The notes: a model not told the origin generated them from the sequence alone. DNA of 64,000 bases from AP-15 sp963789025 (GCA_963789025.1 CAWBIT010000008.1:1388141-1452140), one strand, 5' to 3'. Numbered from the stretch's first letter, positions 53,628-63,105 are shown. Program-made: numbers and translations.

Positions 53628-54493
53628 ATGGCGGCTTCCCGACCCGCAGCCAGCGCAGCCCTGGCTCGATCGAGCTGCTCGAGAAGACAAGCGATTGGCG
53701 GAAACCACCCGTCGCGCTCGATGACGATCGTCAGCGGCTGCGGAGCGAGACGGCCGAGTTCGAACAAGAGCGCGAATACCTCAGGGGGTATGTCGTGCAG
53801 GTGGTCGTCGAGCAGACGACGTGCCCCGTTTGGCCCGTCGATCCATCGTCCGCCAGCCAAATGCACGGCGGCGACCCGCCCGAGCGGCATTCGGCAAAGC
53901 AGCGAATGCGGATCGTCGCCGAAATTGATCGCGTTGGCGTAAAGATTATGAAGATCGAGCAACAGCCCCGCGCCGCACCCGCAGACGATCCGCTCGATCC
54001 ACTCTGGTTCGTCCAATCGGCTCCCCGGCGGTGCGACTAGAGTGGCGATATTCTCGATCTGCGGTGCACGGCCGACGATTTGTGCGGCGCGTTCGAGGTT
54101 TCGGCAGGCGCCTTCGATCGAGGTTTCATTGCGCGGCGGCGCCGCGAGATGACCGATTTCGATACCGCCGCCGCGGACGAAGGCTAAGTGCTCCGACCAA
54201 GTCTCGGCGCCGATCGCTCCGATCAGCCGCGCAATGCGATCGAGCCGCCTCGGTTCGACGCGCACTGTCGAAGCAAGGCCCAGTGACATGCCGTGCAACA
54301 CAATGCTCACCTGGGCCGCCAATGTCTGCAATGCCTGGAGCTCGCGGCGCGGCGCGTCGAAATAATCCTCAGCGATGACCTCTATCAGGTCGATCCGGTC
54401 GAGATTGGCAAGTATCCCCGCAGCGAGCGCGGGGCGCCAGCCAAGCCCGAACCGGTCGCGGCTCTCAACTGCCGCCGCCGCCACACCCGCCAC
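53624..54493 (-). CDS. DUF692 multinuclear iron enzyme
   Basis: A 289-residue DUF692 TIM-barrel protein. Metal ligands expected in this family are visible: HGMSLGLAS (His 67), WSEHLAF (about 101-102), ENIATL (148), DLHNLYANA (180-183), VHLAGG (211), DDHLHD (229-234) and VIERDG (259). Known members MbnB, TglH, ChrH and BufB modify Cys residues of peptides with a 2-3 iron centre. Start GTG 54493 has GGAGG at 5-nt spacing and lies inside the upstream gene's Cys/Gly tail, a 29-nt overlap. Confidence 0.85.
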   Translation of the reverse strand: MAGVAAAAVESRDRFGLGWRPALAAGILANLDRIDLIEVIAEDYFDAPRRELQALQTLAAQVSIVLHGMSLGLASTVRVEPRRLDRIARLIGAIGAETWSEHLAFVRGGGIEIGHLAAPPRNETSIEGACRNLERAAQIVGRAPQIENIATLVAPPGSRLDEPEWIERIVCGCGAGLLLDLHNLYANAINFGDDPHSLLCRMPLGRVAAVHLAGGRWIDGPNGARRLLDDHLHDIPPEVFALLFELGRLAPQPLTIVIERDGWFPPIACLLEQLDRARAALAAGREAAI

Positions 54494-55331
54494 AGCCGCC
54501 TCCACCTCCACCCCCGCAACCCGATCCGCACGATGATCCGCAGCCGTCGCCCGAGCTGGCCGCTTTCTTGTACACGCGAAGGAAGTCGGCGAAACCGGTG
54601 GCCGGCCGTGCGGATGTGCCGAACACTGCCGCCAATAGCATGGCATCGCTGGTCATTGCTCCCGGGCGGATGGTTGCGGCCCGCTGGCAGAGCGCCTTGA
54701 ACAGCCGCTGCAGATCTTTCAGCATCCTGTTGCCGAGGCGAGTGCGACGGCGGCGGACGAGAAACCACACCACTCCCAACGCAATCGCCGTAAGAATTAT
54801 AAGAAACTCGACATTGTACCGGCCACGGCCGAAGGCGATGACGATTTTGCCGAGCGCAATGCCGAGCAGGAGCGCCGCGGCGATGGTGAACCAGCGGTAC
54901 CGTTGTGCTCGCATTGCCGCATCGGGCATGAGTTGCATGCGCTCCAATCGCGCCCGATAAGATGCGCAGGCGCGTTCGACGGCGGGTTCGCTGAGGACAG
55001 CGGTCGCCGGCGTACCGGATTGAGCGCAGCGTGCCAGGATGGCCCGTTCGATCGGTTCGCGAACAACGGATGGCGTGGCGCTCAGATTGACGAGGTTGTC
55101 GCCGCTGACTGCGAGGAGGCCGCGATCGATCAGCGACAATACGGCAATGCGCGCGGCCTCCGGCGTCCCACCGCGCAACCAGGCGATCTGGTACGGGTCG
55201 CTCAATGGCAGAGCCCGCGGTGCGCCGCCCTCCGCCTCGTCGATCGCGAGCTTCAATGCGATTATGACCATCAGCGCTACTGCGGCATAAAATACCAGAA
55301 ACTCCGGGCCGGTCAGATCAAAAGGGTTCAT
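54465..55331 (-). CDS. TIGR04222 membrane protein with Cys/Gly-rich tail
   Basis: A 288-residue membrane protein. One hydrophobic segment near 10-30, two more about 147-190, a cytosolic-looking domain between (SDPYQIAWLRGGTPEAARIAVLSLIDRG) that marks the TIGR04222 family, and a tail (about 259-288) made almost only of Gly, Ser and five Cys: GDGCGSSCGSGC, GGCGGCGGGGS. The tail looks like a modification substrate. It is the first gene of a coupled three-gene operon. Confidence 0.8.
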   Translation of the reverse strand: MNPFDLTGPEFLVFYAAVALMVIIALKLAIDEAEGGAPRALPLSDPYQIAWLRGGTPEAARIAVLSLIDRGLLAVSGDNLVNLSATPSVVREPIERAILARCAQSGTPATAVLSEPAVERACASYRARLERMQLMPDAAMRAQRYRWFTIAAALLLGIALGKIVIAFGRGRYNVEFLIILTAIALGVVWFLVRRRRTRLGNRMLKDLQRLFKALCQRAATIRPGAMTSDAMLLAAVFGTSARPATGFADFLRVYKKAASSGDGCGSSCGSGCGGGGGGGCGGCGGGGS

Positions 55332-55519
55332 CTTGAGATTACGAGCGTATTCCGATCAGGTTGCACCGCTGACTTAAATCCTCATCGCGAGCGCCAGCGA
55401 AGCAATCTCTGGCCGCTGAGCGCTCGATATGTCGAGCTTGCTTCGTCGCGCAAGGCGCTTCTCCCAATGACACGCCGCTTTGGTCGAAATCTGCACTAAC
55501 AGGGAGCGGAAAAACTCGC

Positions 55520-55649
55520 CGTCATTCCGGGACGGCCCTTCGGGGCCGGGCGGCCCCGGAATCCAAGAACACAGGCCAGTACATTGATTTCATAAGTTCG
55601 TGGTCATGGATTCCGGGTTCGCGGGAATAGCCTGCGCCCCGGAATGACG
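55520..55649. repeat. CGTCATTCCGGG dispersed repeat, copy B
   Basis: Starts CGTCATTCCGGGACGG and ends GCCCCGGAATGACG. About 190 bp further left (55332-55519) hold nothing I can name. It lies between the TIGR04222 operon and the nucleotidyltransferase-like gene. Confidence 0.8.
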
Positions 55650-55675
55650 ATAATTGAGCATTTTTTCGCAGCCCG

Positions 55676-56401
55676 CTAAACGAGTCGTTCTGCCCGCTCT
55701 GCAAGTCGAGTCGCGAGCTCAATTGCGCCGACGAGTGTAGCCGTGGCGCCGATTGCCGGAACCCCACCGGTCTCGCGGGCCTCGGTGATAGCGGCGAGGG
55801 CGGCAGTGCTGCCGGTCTCGTCCGCGATCTGCCGCAATGCATCGCGCGGCGCGACCCTCGCTCCCGATTCAAGCCACAGCAATACTGCAGCGCTGGCCCG
55901 CAAAGGTCCCACGGCATCGGCAGCCGCCCTCGCCAATTGCTCGTCATAGGCAGACGACAGAGCGTACCGTTCACGCAGCCGGAGCTGCAGATTGACGAGC
56001 ACCTGCAGCAGGCGGTGCAATGCCGCTTCGCGTGAGACAATGAGCCCGACAAAAGGATCGGGTCCAAAGAGCACCTCGTGCCGCGCGATGATGTCGGCGA
56101 ATTTCACCGCGAAAGCGTCCTTTGCGACGCCGATCTCGGTTTCGAGAATGAACATCGCCGACAATCGGATCGCGGCATGTGCGAACCGGTAGGCATCGCC
56201 GATGGCCTCGATCCTCTTCGGATCGACGCGGCGCAGTACAAGGACGACGTTGACGTCCGAAGTCGCTCGCAGGCGCCCCTCGGCAGCTGAGCCGAACAGC
56301 ACCACCGAGAGAAGATCTTCGGCAAACGCCTCCTGCGCCGCCGCGGCGAATTCGTTCAGCGTCGTGCGCACCGCCTCCGGCAGCTGGGAAACGGCCGCCA
56401 C
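55676..56401 (-). CDS. nucleotidyltransferase-fold protein with altered catalytic motif
   Basis: A 241-residue protein. LLSVVLFGSAAEGRLRATSDVNVVLVL is the nucleotidyltransferase core split here as FGSAAEGR and SDVNVVL; the usual DxD is DxN, so one metal Asp is lost. The rest is helical with a LLWLESGARV region. Probably binds nucleotides or a partner but may not catalyse. It follows no partner gene in an operon. Confidence 0.7.
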   Translation of the reverse strand: MAAVSQLPEAVRTTLNEFAAAAQEAFAEDLLSVVLFGSAAEGRLRATSDVNVVLVLRRVDPKRIEAIGDAYRFAHAAIRLSAMFILETEIGVAKDAFAVKFADIIARHEVLFGPDPFVGLIVSREAALHRLLQVLVNLQLRLRERYALSSAYDEQLARAAADAVGPLRASAAVLLWLESGARVAPRDALRQIADETGSTAALAAITEARETGGVPAIGATATLVGAIELATRLAERAERLV

Positions 56402-56419
56402 TTAGCAGCCGGAGGGCTC

Positions 56420-57532
56420 TTAAGCCGCGAAGCCGTAGAGCCTGGCGGCGTTGGCGCGGGTAATCTTGAAGCGGTCCTCGGGGCTGGCGTCTTTGAAGTC
56501 GCGCGCAACGACGTCCTGCGAATGCGGCCAGGTCGAAGCTTGGTGCGGGTAGTCTGAAGACCACATCAGCTTGTCGACGCCGATGAAGTGTCGGTTGGCG
56601 ACGCCGACGTAATCATCGATGTAGGTGGCCCACATCTGGCGCTGGAAGTATTCACTCGGCTTCAGCTTGTTCGTAAAGCCGGCAGAAATGCGCTGGCGCT
56701 CGAAGGCGCGGTCCATGCGCTGCAAATAATACGGCAGCCAGCCGATGTTGTTCTCGGCCGAGACGATCTGCAGCTGTGGGAAGCGGTCGAGCACGCCCGA
56801 GAAGATCAGCACGCTGAACGATTTCTCGACCTCGTGCGACAGCACGGTCGAGCGCATATAGCGCTCACCCCAATTGTACTGGCTCTCCATTCCCATTCCG
56901 GTGATCGCATGCAGGCTGACCGGCATCTTGAGATCTTGCGCCGCCGCCCAGAACGGGTCGTAGATGTCCGAGCTGTAAGGCTGAGCCTCGGGTGGCGAGC
57001 ACCAGATCATCGCCCCCTTGAGGCCCATCTTGGCGCAGCGTTCGAGCTCTTGCGCCCCCGCCTTGGGGTCGTAAAGCGAGATCATCGGCAGCCCGGCCAT
57101 GCGCTTCGGGTCGTAGCTGACGAATTCGGCGAGCCAGTCGTTGTAGACGCGGAAGCAGTCGGCCTGCAGCCCGGGATCCTTGAGCCAGAAGATGCGAAAG
57201 CCGAGGGTCGTGTAGAGCACGTCGGCCTCGACCCCGTCGAGCGCGTTGTCCTTGAGCCGCTCGGCCGGGTCCCAGCCGCCCGGACGGGCATCGGCATAGG
57301 TCGCCTTGGTCAGGAACTCCTTCAGCTCCTCGGGGCTCTTGCCGGCGCCGAGGCCGATGCCGATCGGGTGCGGCGCGTAGCCCTCATAATAGAAATAGGC
57401 GCCCTCCTTGCCGGGCGGGTTGACCATCAGCTGCGGCGCCCGCTCGCGGTATTGCTTGTCGACTCGAGCCGCCCACAGATCGGGCGGTTCGCTGACGTGA
57501 GAATCGGCGGAAATCAGCTTGTAATCCGGCAT
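56420..57532 (-). CDS. amidohydrolase family 2 protein
   Basis: A 370-residue amidohydrolase_2 (ACMSD-like) protein: LISADSHVSEPPDLW with the metal region, MPVSLHAITG with His, VSAENNIGWLPYY, and MWSSDYPHQAS with the final Asp. This group hydrolyses or decarboxylates aromatic or similar acids. ATG 57532 has GGAGG upstream. It is 28 bp downstream of gltA on the same strand. Confidence 0.88.
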   Translation of the reverse strand: MPDYKLISADSHVSEPPDLWAARVDKQYRERAPQLMVNPPGKEGAYFYYEGYAPHPIGIGLGAGKSPEELKEFLTKATYADARPGGWDPAERLKDNALDGVEADVLYTTLGFRIFWLKDPGLQADCFRVYNDWLAEFVSYDPKRMAGLPMISLYDPKAGAQELERCAKMGLKGAMIWCSPPEAQPYSSDIYDPFWAAAQDLKMPVSLHAITGMGMESQYNWGERYMRSTVLSHEVEKSFSVLIFSGVLDRFPQLQIVSAENNIGWLPYYLQRMDRAFERQRISAGFTNKLKPSEYFQRQMWATYIDDYVGVANRHFIGVDKLMWSSDYPHQASTWPHSQDVVARDFKDASPEDRFKITRANAARLYGFAA

Positions 57533-57560
57533 GTAGACCTCCTCCCCAATAAATTCGTTA

Positions 57561-58868
57561 TCAGCCGCGCTTTTCGACGGGCACGTAGTGGCGCTCGTCT
57601 GCTCCCACGAAGAGCTGGCGCGGGCGCATCAGCTTGGCGTCGGCATCCTCGAGCATCTCCTGCCACTGCGCGACCCAACCGACGGTGCGCGCGATTGCGA
57701 ACAGCGCGGTGAACATCGACGTCGGGAACCCGATCGCCTTCAGGATGATTCCCGAATAGAAATCGACGTTCGGGTATAATTTCCTCGTAATAAAGTAGTC
57801 GTCGTTCAGCGAGATCTTTTCCAGCTCCATCGCCAGGTCGAGCGTTGGATCATCCTTGATTCCCAGCTCTGCAAGCACTTCGTGGCAGCTGTCGCGCAGA
57901 ACGCGGGCCCGCGGATCGTAGTTTTTGTAGACGCGATGACCAAAGCCATACTCGATGTCGTTCTTGTTTTTTACCTCTTTGATAAATTCGGGGATGTTCT
58001 TCTTGTCGCCAATGCGGTCGAGCATCTTCAGCACCTGCTCATTGGCGCCGCCATGCGCCGGCCCCCAGAGCGAGGCGATGCCCGCGGCGATACAGGCGAA
58101 CGGGTTGGCGCCGCTCGATCCGGCGTTGCGCACCGTTGCTGTCGACGCATTCTGTTCGTGATCGGCATGCAGGATGAAGATACGATCGAGCGCCCGTGCC
58201 ACGACCGGGTTGACTTTGTATTCCTCGCACGGCACGGCGAATGTCATATGGAGGAAATTTTCGGTGTAACCCAGTGAGTTCTGCGGGTACATGAATGGTT
58301 GGCCATGCGTATATTTGTAGGCCATGGCCGCGATCGTCGGCATCTTGGCAATCAGGCGATATGAGGCGACCATCCTTTGGTGTGGATCGTGAATGTCGGT
58401 CGAATCGTGGTAAAACGCGGATAATGCCCCGACCACTCCGCACATGACCGCCATCGGATGCGCGTCGCGGCGGAAGCCGTGGAAAAAGCTCGAAAGCTGT
58501 TCGTGCACCATCGTGTGGTGGGTAATGTCGTAAATGAACTGGGCCTTTTCCTTGGCGTTCGGCAATTCTCCATTGAGCAGCAGATACGCGACTTCGAGAA
58601 AATCACTGTGCTCCGCCAGCTCCTGGATCGGATAGCCGCGATACATCAAGATCCCTTCGTCGCCGTCGATATAGGTGATGCCGGAGCGGCAGGCGGCGGT
58701 CGCCATGAACCCGGGATCGTAGGTGAAATGCCCGGTCTGCGCGTAGAGCTTGCGGATATCGATGACCCGCGGACCGATCGATCCGCCAATCACCGGAAGA
58801 TCGATCGACTTGCCCGTCTCATTGTCGGTAAGCGTCATCGTTCCGGTGACCATGTTGTTCCCGTCCAT
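57561..58868 (-). CDS. gltA: citrate synthase
   Basis: A 435-residue type II citrate synthase. HADHEQNASTATVR, WGPAHGGANEQVL and GFGHRVYKNYDPRA hold the catalytic His, His and the later Asp region. It joins acetyl-CoA and oxaloacetate to start the TCA cycle. ATG 58868 has AGAGGTGG 4 nt before it; the 30 earlier codons lack family sequence. The gltX-gltA order is a known alphaproteobacterial pair. Confidence 0.97.
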   Translation of the reverse strand: MDGNNMVTGTMTLTDNETGKSIDLPVIGGSIGPRVIDIRKLYAQTGHFTYDPGFMATAACRSGITYIDGDEGILMYRGYPIQELAEHSDFLEVAYLLLNGELPNAKEKAQFIYDITHHTMVHEQLSSFFHGFRRDAHPMAVMCGVVGALSAFYHDSTDIHDPHQRMVASYRLIAKMPTIAAMAYKYTHGQPFMYPQNSLGYTENFLHMTFAVPCEEYKVNPVVARALDRIFILHADHEQNASTATVRNAGSSGANPFACIAAGIASLWGPAHGGANEQVLKMLDRIGDKKNIPEFIKEVKNKNDIEYGFGHRVYKNYDPRARVLRDSCHEVLAELGIKDDPTLDLAMELEKISLNDDYFITRKLYPNVDFYSGIILKAIGFPTSMFTALFAIARTVGWVAQWQEMLEDADAKLMRPRQLFVGADERHYVPVEKRG

Positions 58869-58954
58869 CGATCCACCTCTATCGCTAAGCCTGCTGGCGG
58901 TTGCCTGATGCAGTGCAAAATAGAACTGTCGAGCGCGCTTGGCAAACGCGCGCG

Positions 58955-60379
58955 TCAACCCGCCGATCCGGCCGCATCGGCGATCCGCCCAAGGCTCTCC
59001 TCACGCCCCAGGATCTTCATTACGACAAAGATGCCCGGCGAAGCGAGCGAACCGGTCAGAGCGGCGCGCAACGGCTGGGCAACCGAGCCGAGCTTAGTTC
59101 CCTTCTGATCAGCAAAGGCGCGGATCTCGGCTTCGAGGCGCTCCGGCTGCCATTCCGCGGCGCGCAGGCGGTCGATCAAATCGGCCAACAGCCGCCGCGT
59201 GTCGGGGGTCAACAGCTTCGCGGCCTTGTCATCCAGCCGGATCGGCCGTGGCGCGACCAGAAAGCGGGCATTGGCGGCGAGCTCGGCCAAGGTCTTGGGG
59301 CGCAGCTTGAACTCGGGCATAGCCTCGCGCAGGCGACCGAGATCGATACCGGTGAGCGACTTTCCGACAAGCTTTTCGAGTCTCGGCGCGATTAGCGCGA
59401 CGAGGCGCTCGTCCTCGGCAGCGCGGATATAATGGCCGTTCAGATTGTCGAGCTTGGCGAAGTCGAAGCGCGCCGGCGCGCGGCCGACGGCATCGATGTC
59501 GAACCACTCGACTGCCTGTTCGGTCGAGATGATCTCGTCGTCCCCATGGCTCCAACCAAGGCGGAGAAGATAGTTTCGAAGAGCCTCGGGCAAGTAGCCC
59601 AGTTCGCGATACGCGTCGACACCGAGCGCGCCATGCCGCTTCGACAATTTCGCACCGTCGGGTCCATGGATAAGCGGTACATGGGCGAATTCCGGAACGT
59701 TCCAGCCGAGCGCGTCATAGATCTGCTTCTGGCGAAACGCATTGTTGAGGTGATCGTCGCCGCGGATCACATGGGTAATGCCCATGTCGTGGTCGTCGAC
59801 GACAACCGAAAGATTGTAGGTCGGTGTGCCGTCGGCCCGCAGGATTATCAGATCGTCGAGCTCGGTATTGGCGACCGTAACCTCTCCCTGGACATGGTCA
59901 CGGATCGTTGTCGAACCGTGCTGCGGCGCCTTCAGCCGGATCGCCGGCGCAATGCCGGCAGGAGCCTCGGACGGATCGCGGTCGCGCCAGGTGCCGTCAT
60001 AGCGGACCGAGCGCTTCTCGGCCCGCGCCCGTTCGCGCATCGCCTCGAGTTCCGCCGGCGTGCAGTAGCAGTAATAGGCCCGCCCCGCTCCGACCAGCTG
60101 CCGAGCGACTTCGGCGTGGCGGGGCGCGCGGGCGGATTGATGGACGATTTCGCCGTCCCAGACGAGGCCGAGCCAGTCGAGCCCATCGATGATCGCCGAG
60201 ACTGCCTCTGGCGTCGATCTGACACGGTCGGTGTCCTCGATCCGCAATAGGAATTTGCCCCCATGGTGCCGCGCAAACAGCCAGTTGAAGAGCGCGGTAC
60301 GCGCTCCGCCAATGTGCAGAAACCCGGTCGGAGACGGTGCGAATCGGGCGACAACGCTCAATTTAGGTACCGTCGTCAT
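58955..60379 (-). CDS. gltX: glutamyl-tRNA synthetase
   Basis: A 474-residue class I synthetase: RFAPSPTGFLHIGGARTALFNW (given here as APSPTGFLHIGG) and KLSKRHG are the HIGH and KMSKS motifs. Zinc Cys remain as CYCTP. It charges tRNA-Glu, and in bacteria without GlnRS also tRNA-Gln. The ATG at 60379 lies within the edge of a dispersed repeat; TTG 60361 (LSVVARF) would match the usual family start better. Confidence 0.95.
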   Translation of the reverse strand: MTTVPKLSVVARFAPSPTGFLHIGGARTALFNWLFARHHGGKFLLRIEDTDRVRSTPEAVSAIIDGLDWLGLVWDGEIVHQSARAPRHAEVARQLVGAGRAYYCYCTPAELEAMRERARAEKRSVRYDGTWRDRDPSEAPAGIAPAIRLKAPQHGSTTIRDHVQGEVTVANTELDDLIILRADGTPTYNLSVVVDDHDMGITHVIRGDDHLNNAFRQKQIYDALGWNVPEFAHVPLIHGPDGAKLSKRHGALGVDAYRELGYLPEALRNYLLRLGWSHGDDEIISTEQAVEWFDIDAVGRAPARFDFAKLDNLNGHYIRAAEDERLVALIAPRLEKLVGKSLTGIDLGRLREAMPEFKLRPKTLAELAANARFLVAPRPIRLDDKAAKLLTPDTRRLLADLIDRLRAAEWQPERLEAEIRAFADQKGTKLGSVAQPLRAALTGSLASPGIFVVMKILGREESLGRIADAAGSAG

Positions 60380-60498
60380 TCCGGGGCGCGGGCGCAGCCC
60401 GCGAGCCCGGAATCCAAGAACACCGGCCAGCGACCGCCGAATGAAGGCCTGTGTGCATGGCTTCCGGGCCTTGCCCTTTGGGCAATCCCGGAACGACA
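60374..60498. repeat. CGTCATTCCGGG dispersed repeat, copy C
   Basis: Starts CGTCATTCCGGGGCG and ends CCCGGAACGAC. It overlaps the first codons of gltX, whose ATG is the reverse of CAT in CGTCATTCC. Same family as 16353 and 55520. Confidence 0.8.
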
Positions 60499-60568
60499 GG
60501 CATCAAAGGCACAGCGCCGATGCGGCAAATGCTCATCCCTCCGAGGATGGGGACGGGTGCTGGGGATA

Positions 60569-62200
60569 TCAACGATCGGGCAAGGGGTGGCCGCGAAACA
60601 TCTCGCGCAGCTGGGCCTTCATGATTTTACCGGTCGCGGTATGGGGCAACTCGTCGAGCACCACTACGTCGTCCGGCAGCATCCAGTGCGGGAAGCGTTC
60701 CCCGAGAAACGCGAGGAGGTCATTGCGCTGCGGCCGGCAGTCCGGCCGCGGGGTCACGATCAGCAACGGCCGCTCGGCCCAGCGCGGGTGGGGGACGGCG
60801 ACCACCGCGGCTTCTGCGACATCGGGATGCGCGATGGCGGCGTTTTCGAGATCGATCGAGCTGATCCATTCGCCGCCGGATTTGATGACGTCCTTCCGCC
60901 GGTCCATGATTTGCATGTAACCTTCGGGGTCGATCGTCGCGACATCTCCGGTGCGAAACCAGCCGTCCTCGTCGATGGCTGCGGCGCTCGCTTCAGCATC
61001 CTCGAAATAACCGTTAACGATCCACGGGCCGCGCACCAGCAATTCGCCCATCGATCCGCCGTCATGGGGCTGGGCCTGCCCGGCATCGTCGACCACCTTC
61101 ATCTCGACCCCGAAAACCGGCCGGCCTTGCTTGCACTTGACCTTGATCTGCGCCTCCGGGTCGAGGGCGAGATGCTTCGCCTTCAGCGCCGCGGTCGTGC
61201 CGAGTGGGCTCATTTCGGTCATTCCCCAGCCCTGACGCATCAGAATGCCCCGTCTCTCGAAGGCCTCGATCAGCGACGGCGGCACCGCCGAGCCGCCCGA
61301 CAGGACCCAGCGCAACGTCGAGCAACGCGCGCCGCTGGCGGTAAGATAGGCCTCAAACCCGAGCCAGACGGTCGGCACACCGAGGCTCACCGTCACGCCC
61401 TCCGCCTCGAACAGCTCACAAAGGCTCTGCCCGTCGAGGCGTGCCCCGGGCAGCACCAGTTTTGCCCCGTTCATCGGCGCTGTATACGCGATTCCCCAGC
61501 CGCAGGCGTGAAACAGCGGCACCACCGGGCACACCGTGTCGCGGGCCGACAACGGGATCGCGTCCGGCAGCGAGATCCCCAAGGCGTGCAGCACGGTGGA
61601 CCGATGGCTGTAAAGCGCGCCCTTGGGCTTGCCGGTAGTTCCAGAGGTGTAGCAGAGGGCAGCAGCGGACCGCTCGTCGAATTCGGGCCACTCGAAGTCC
61701 TCGTCCTCAGCCGCAATCATCGTCTCGTAACAGGGGAGGCGCGGGAAGCTGGTCGCGGGCGCGACGCCCTCTTCAGTCATCAATACGATCTCGCAGTCGT
61801 CTGGGAGATGCGGCGCCAGCCGCTCGATCAGCGGGACAAAGCTCAGGTCGACGAAAAGCAGCCGGTCCGCGGCGTGATTGATGATGTAAACGATCTGATC
61901 TTCGAACAGCCGAGGGTTGATCGTGTGGCAGACCGCGCCGATGCCCGAGATCGCGTAGTACAGCTCGAAATGGCGAAAGGTGTTCCAGGCGAGAGTCCCG
62001 ACGCGGTCACCGGGCCTGATCCCCAGCCTCAGCAATACCCGAGCAAGCCTCTTGGATCGGCGCTCCGCCTCGCCGTAGGTATAGCGGTGGATCGGCCCCT
62101 CGACGGATCGCGACACGATTTCGGTGTCGCGATGATAAATCGCCGCATGCTTAATGATCGCGGAGACGAGGAGCGGCCGCTCCGACATCAACCCGTGCAT
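60569..62200 (-). CDS. long-chain fatty acid-CoA ligase
   Basis: A 543-residue ANL enzyme: CYTSGTTGKPKG, VLSGGSAVPP, QGWGMTEMSPLG, RTGDVATIDPEGYMQIMDRRKDVIKSGGEW in short pieces, and C-terminal HTATGKIMKAQLRE with the catalytic Lys. It activates fatty acids to CoA esters. ATG 62200 has GGGAGGAAG before it. Confidence 0.92.
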   Translation of the reverse strand: MHGLMSERPLLVSAIIKHAAIYHRDTEIVSRSVEGPIHRYTYGEAERRSKRLARVLLRLGIRPGDRVGTLAWNTFRHFELYYAISGIGAVCHTINPRLFEDQIVYIINHAADRLLFVDLSFVPLIERLAPHLPDDCEIVLMTEEGVAPATSFPRLPCYETMIAAEDEDFEWPEFDERSAAALCYTSGTTGKPKGALYSHRSTVLHALGISLPDAIPLSARDTVCPVVPLFHACGWGIAYTAPMNGAKLVLPGARLDGQSLCELFEAEGVTVSLGVPTVWLGFEAYLTASGARCSTLRWVLSGGSAVPPSLIEAFERRGILMRQGWGMTEMSPLGTTAALKAKHLALDPEAQIKVKCKQGRPVFGVEMKVVDDAGQAQPHDGGSMGELLVRGPWIVNGYFEDAEASAAAIDEDGWFRTGDVATIDPEGYMQIMDRRKDVIKSGGEWISSIDLENAAIAHPDVAEAAVVAVPHPRWAERPLLIVTPRPDCRPQRNDLLAFLGERFPHWMLPDDVVVLDELPHTATGKIMKAQLREMFRGHPLPDR

Positions 62201-62319
62201 CGCTTCCTCCCGTACGTCATCCCCACCGTTTTTGCCGGGCAATTCGACATGGACGCACGATCTTTGTTCCGCTGCGGCCCGACTTGCAAGACCGGCACTT
62301 GCGACCGACCGGAGAGACC

Positions 62320-63105
62320 ATGACGATGACCGTCGAGCTTGCCGCGGCCGAACACGGCGCAGGGCCGCCGGTTGCGATCCTGCACGGACTATTCGGCTCC
62401 GGCCGTAATTGGCGCTCGGTCGCCCAGAGCCTCTCAGCGCGCCACCGGGTTCTGACCTTTGATCTGCGCAATCACGGCGCCTCGCCTTGGGCCGACGGGA
62501 TGTCCTATGGCGAAATGGTCGAGGACCTGCGGGCGTCGATCTGCGCCCGCGGCCTCAAGCATGCCGCCCTGCTGGGGCACAGCATGGGCGGCAAGGTCGC
62601 AATGCTGATGGCCTTGCTTCATCCGGGCGAGGTCGATCGGCTGGTCGTCGTCGATATCGCCCCGGCTGCCAATCCGCCAAACCTGCTCGCCTATATCCGC
62701 GCCATGCGGGCGGTCGATCTCCGCGGCGTCGCGCGTCGCGCCGAGGTTGATGTCGCGCTCGCCGGGGCCATTCCCGACCCCGCCGAACGTGCTTTTTTGG
62801 CGCAGAATCTGGTGATCGACGAAAACGCTGCCCGTTGGCGCCTGAACCTGGAGGCGATCGAGCGCGGTTTCCCGCAGATCGTCGGCTTTCCGGATCTCCC
62901 GGCGGGCGCTGCTTACCGAGGACCGGCACTGTTCGTCGCCGGCGCCCGCTCCAACTACATCCTGCCCGAGCACGAACCCGGCATCCGGCGGCTGTTCCCG
63001 CGGGCCCGGATCAAGCGCATCGACGGTGCCGGGCACTGGGTCCATGCCGAGCAGCCGCAGGCCTTCCTGCAGACCGTCGGTCCTTTCCTCTCAGGCGCTG
63101 CCTAA
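62320..63105 (+). CDS. alpha/beta fold hydrolase (YbfF-like esterase)
   Basis: A 261-residue hydrolase: HGLFGSGRNW oxyanion region, LLGHSMGGKVAM nucleophile elbow, and GAGHWVHAEQP with the catalytic His. The layout matches YbfF/PIR7-type acyl-CoA or short-chain esterases. ATG 62320 has GGAGAG upstream. It diverges from the fatty acid-CoA ligase. Confidence 0.9.
   Translation: MTMTVELAAAEHGAGPPVAILHGLFGSGRNWRSVAQSLSARHRVLTFDLRNHGASPWADGMSYGEMVEDLRASICARGLKHAALLGHSMGGKVAMLMALLHPGEVDRLVVVDIAPAANPPNLLAYIRAMRAVDLRGVARRAEVDVALAGAIPDPAERAFLAQNLVIDENAARWRLNLEAIERGFPQIVGFPDLPAGAAYRGPALFVAGARSNYILPEHEPGIRRLFPRARIKRIDGAGHWVHAEQPQAFLQTVGPFLSGAA

Noticed and set aside
60263..62323. 686-codon plus-strand frame
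   Set aside because: Antisense to the fatty acid-CoA ligase and gltX starts; composition is that of high-GC shadow frames.
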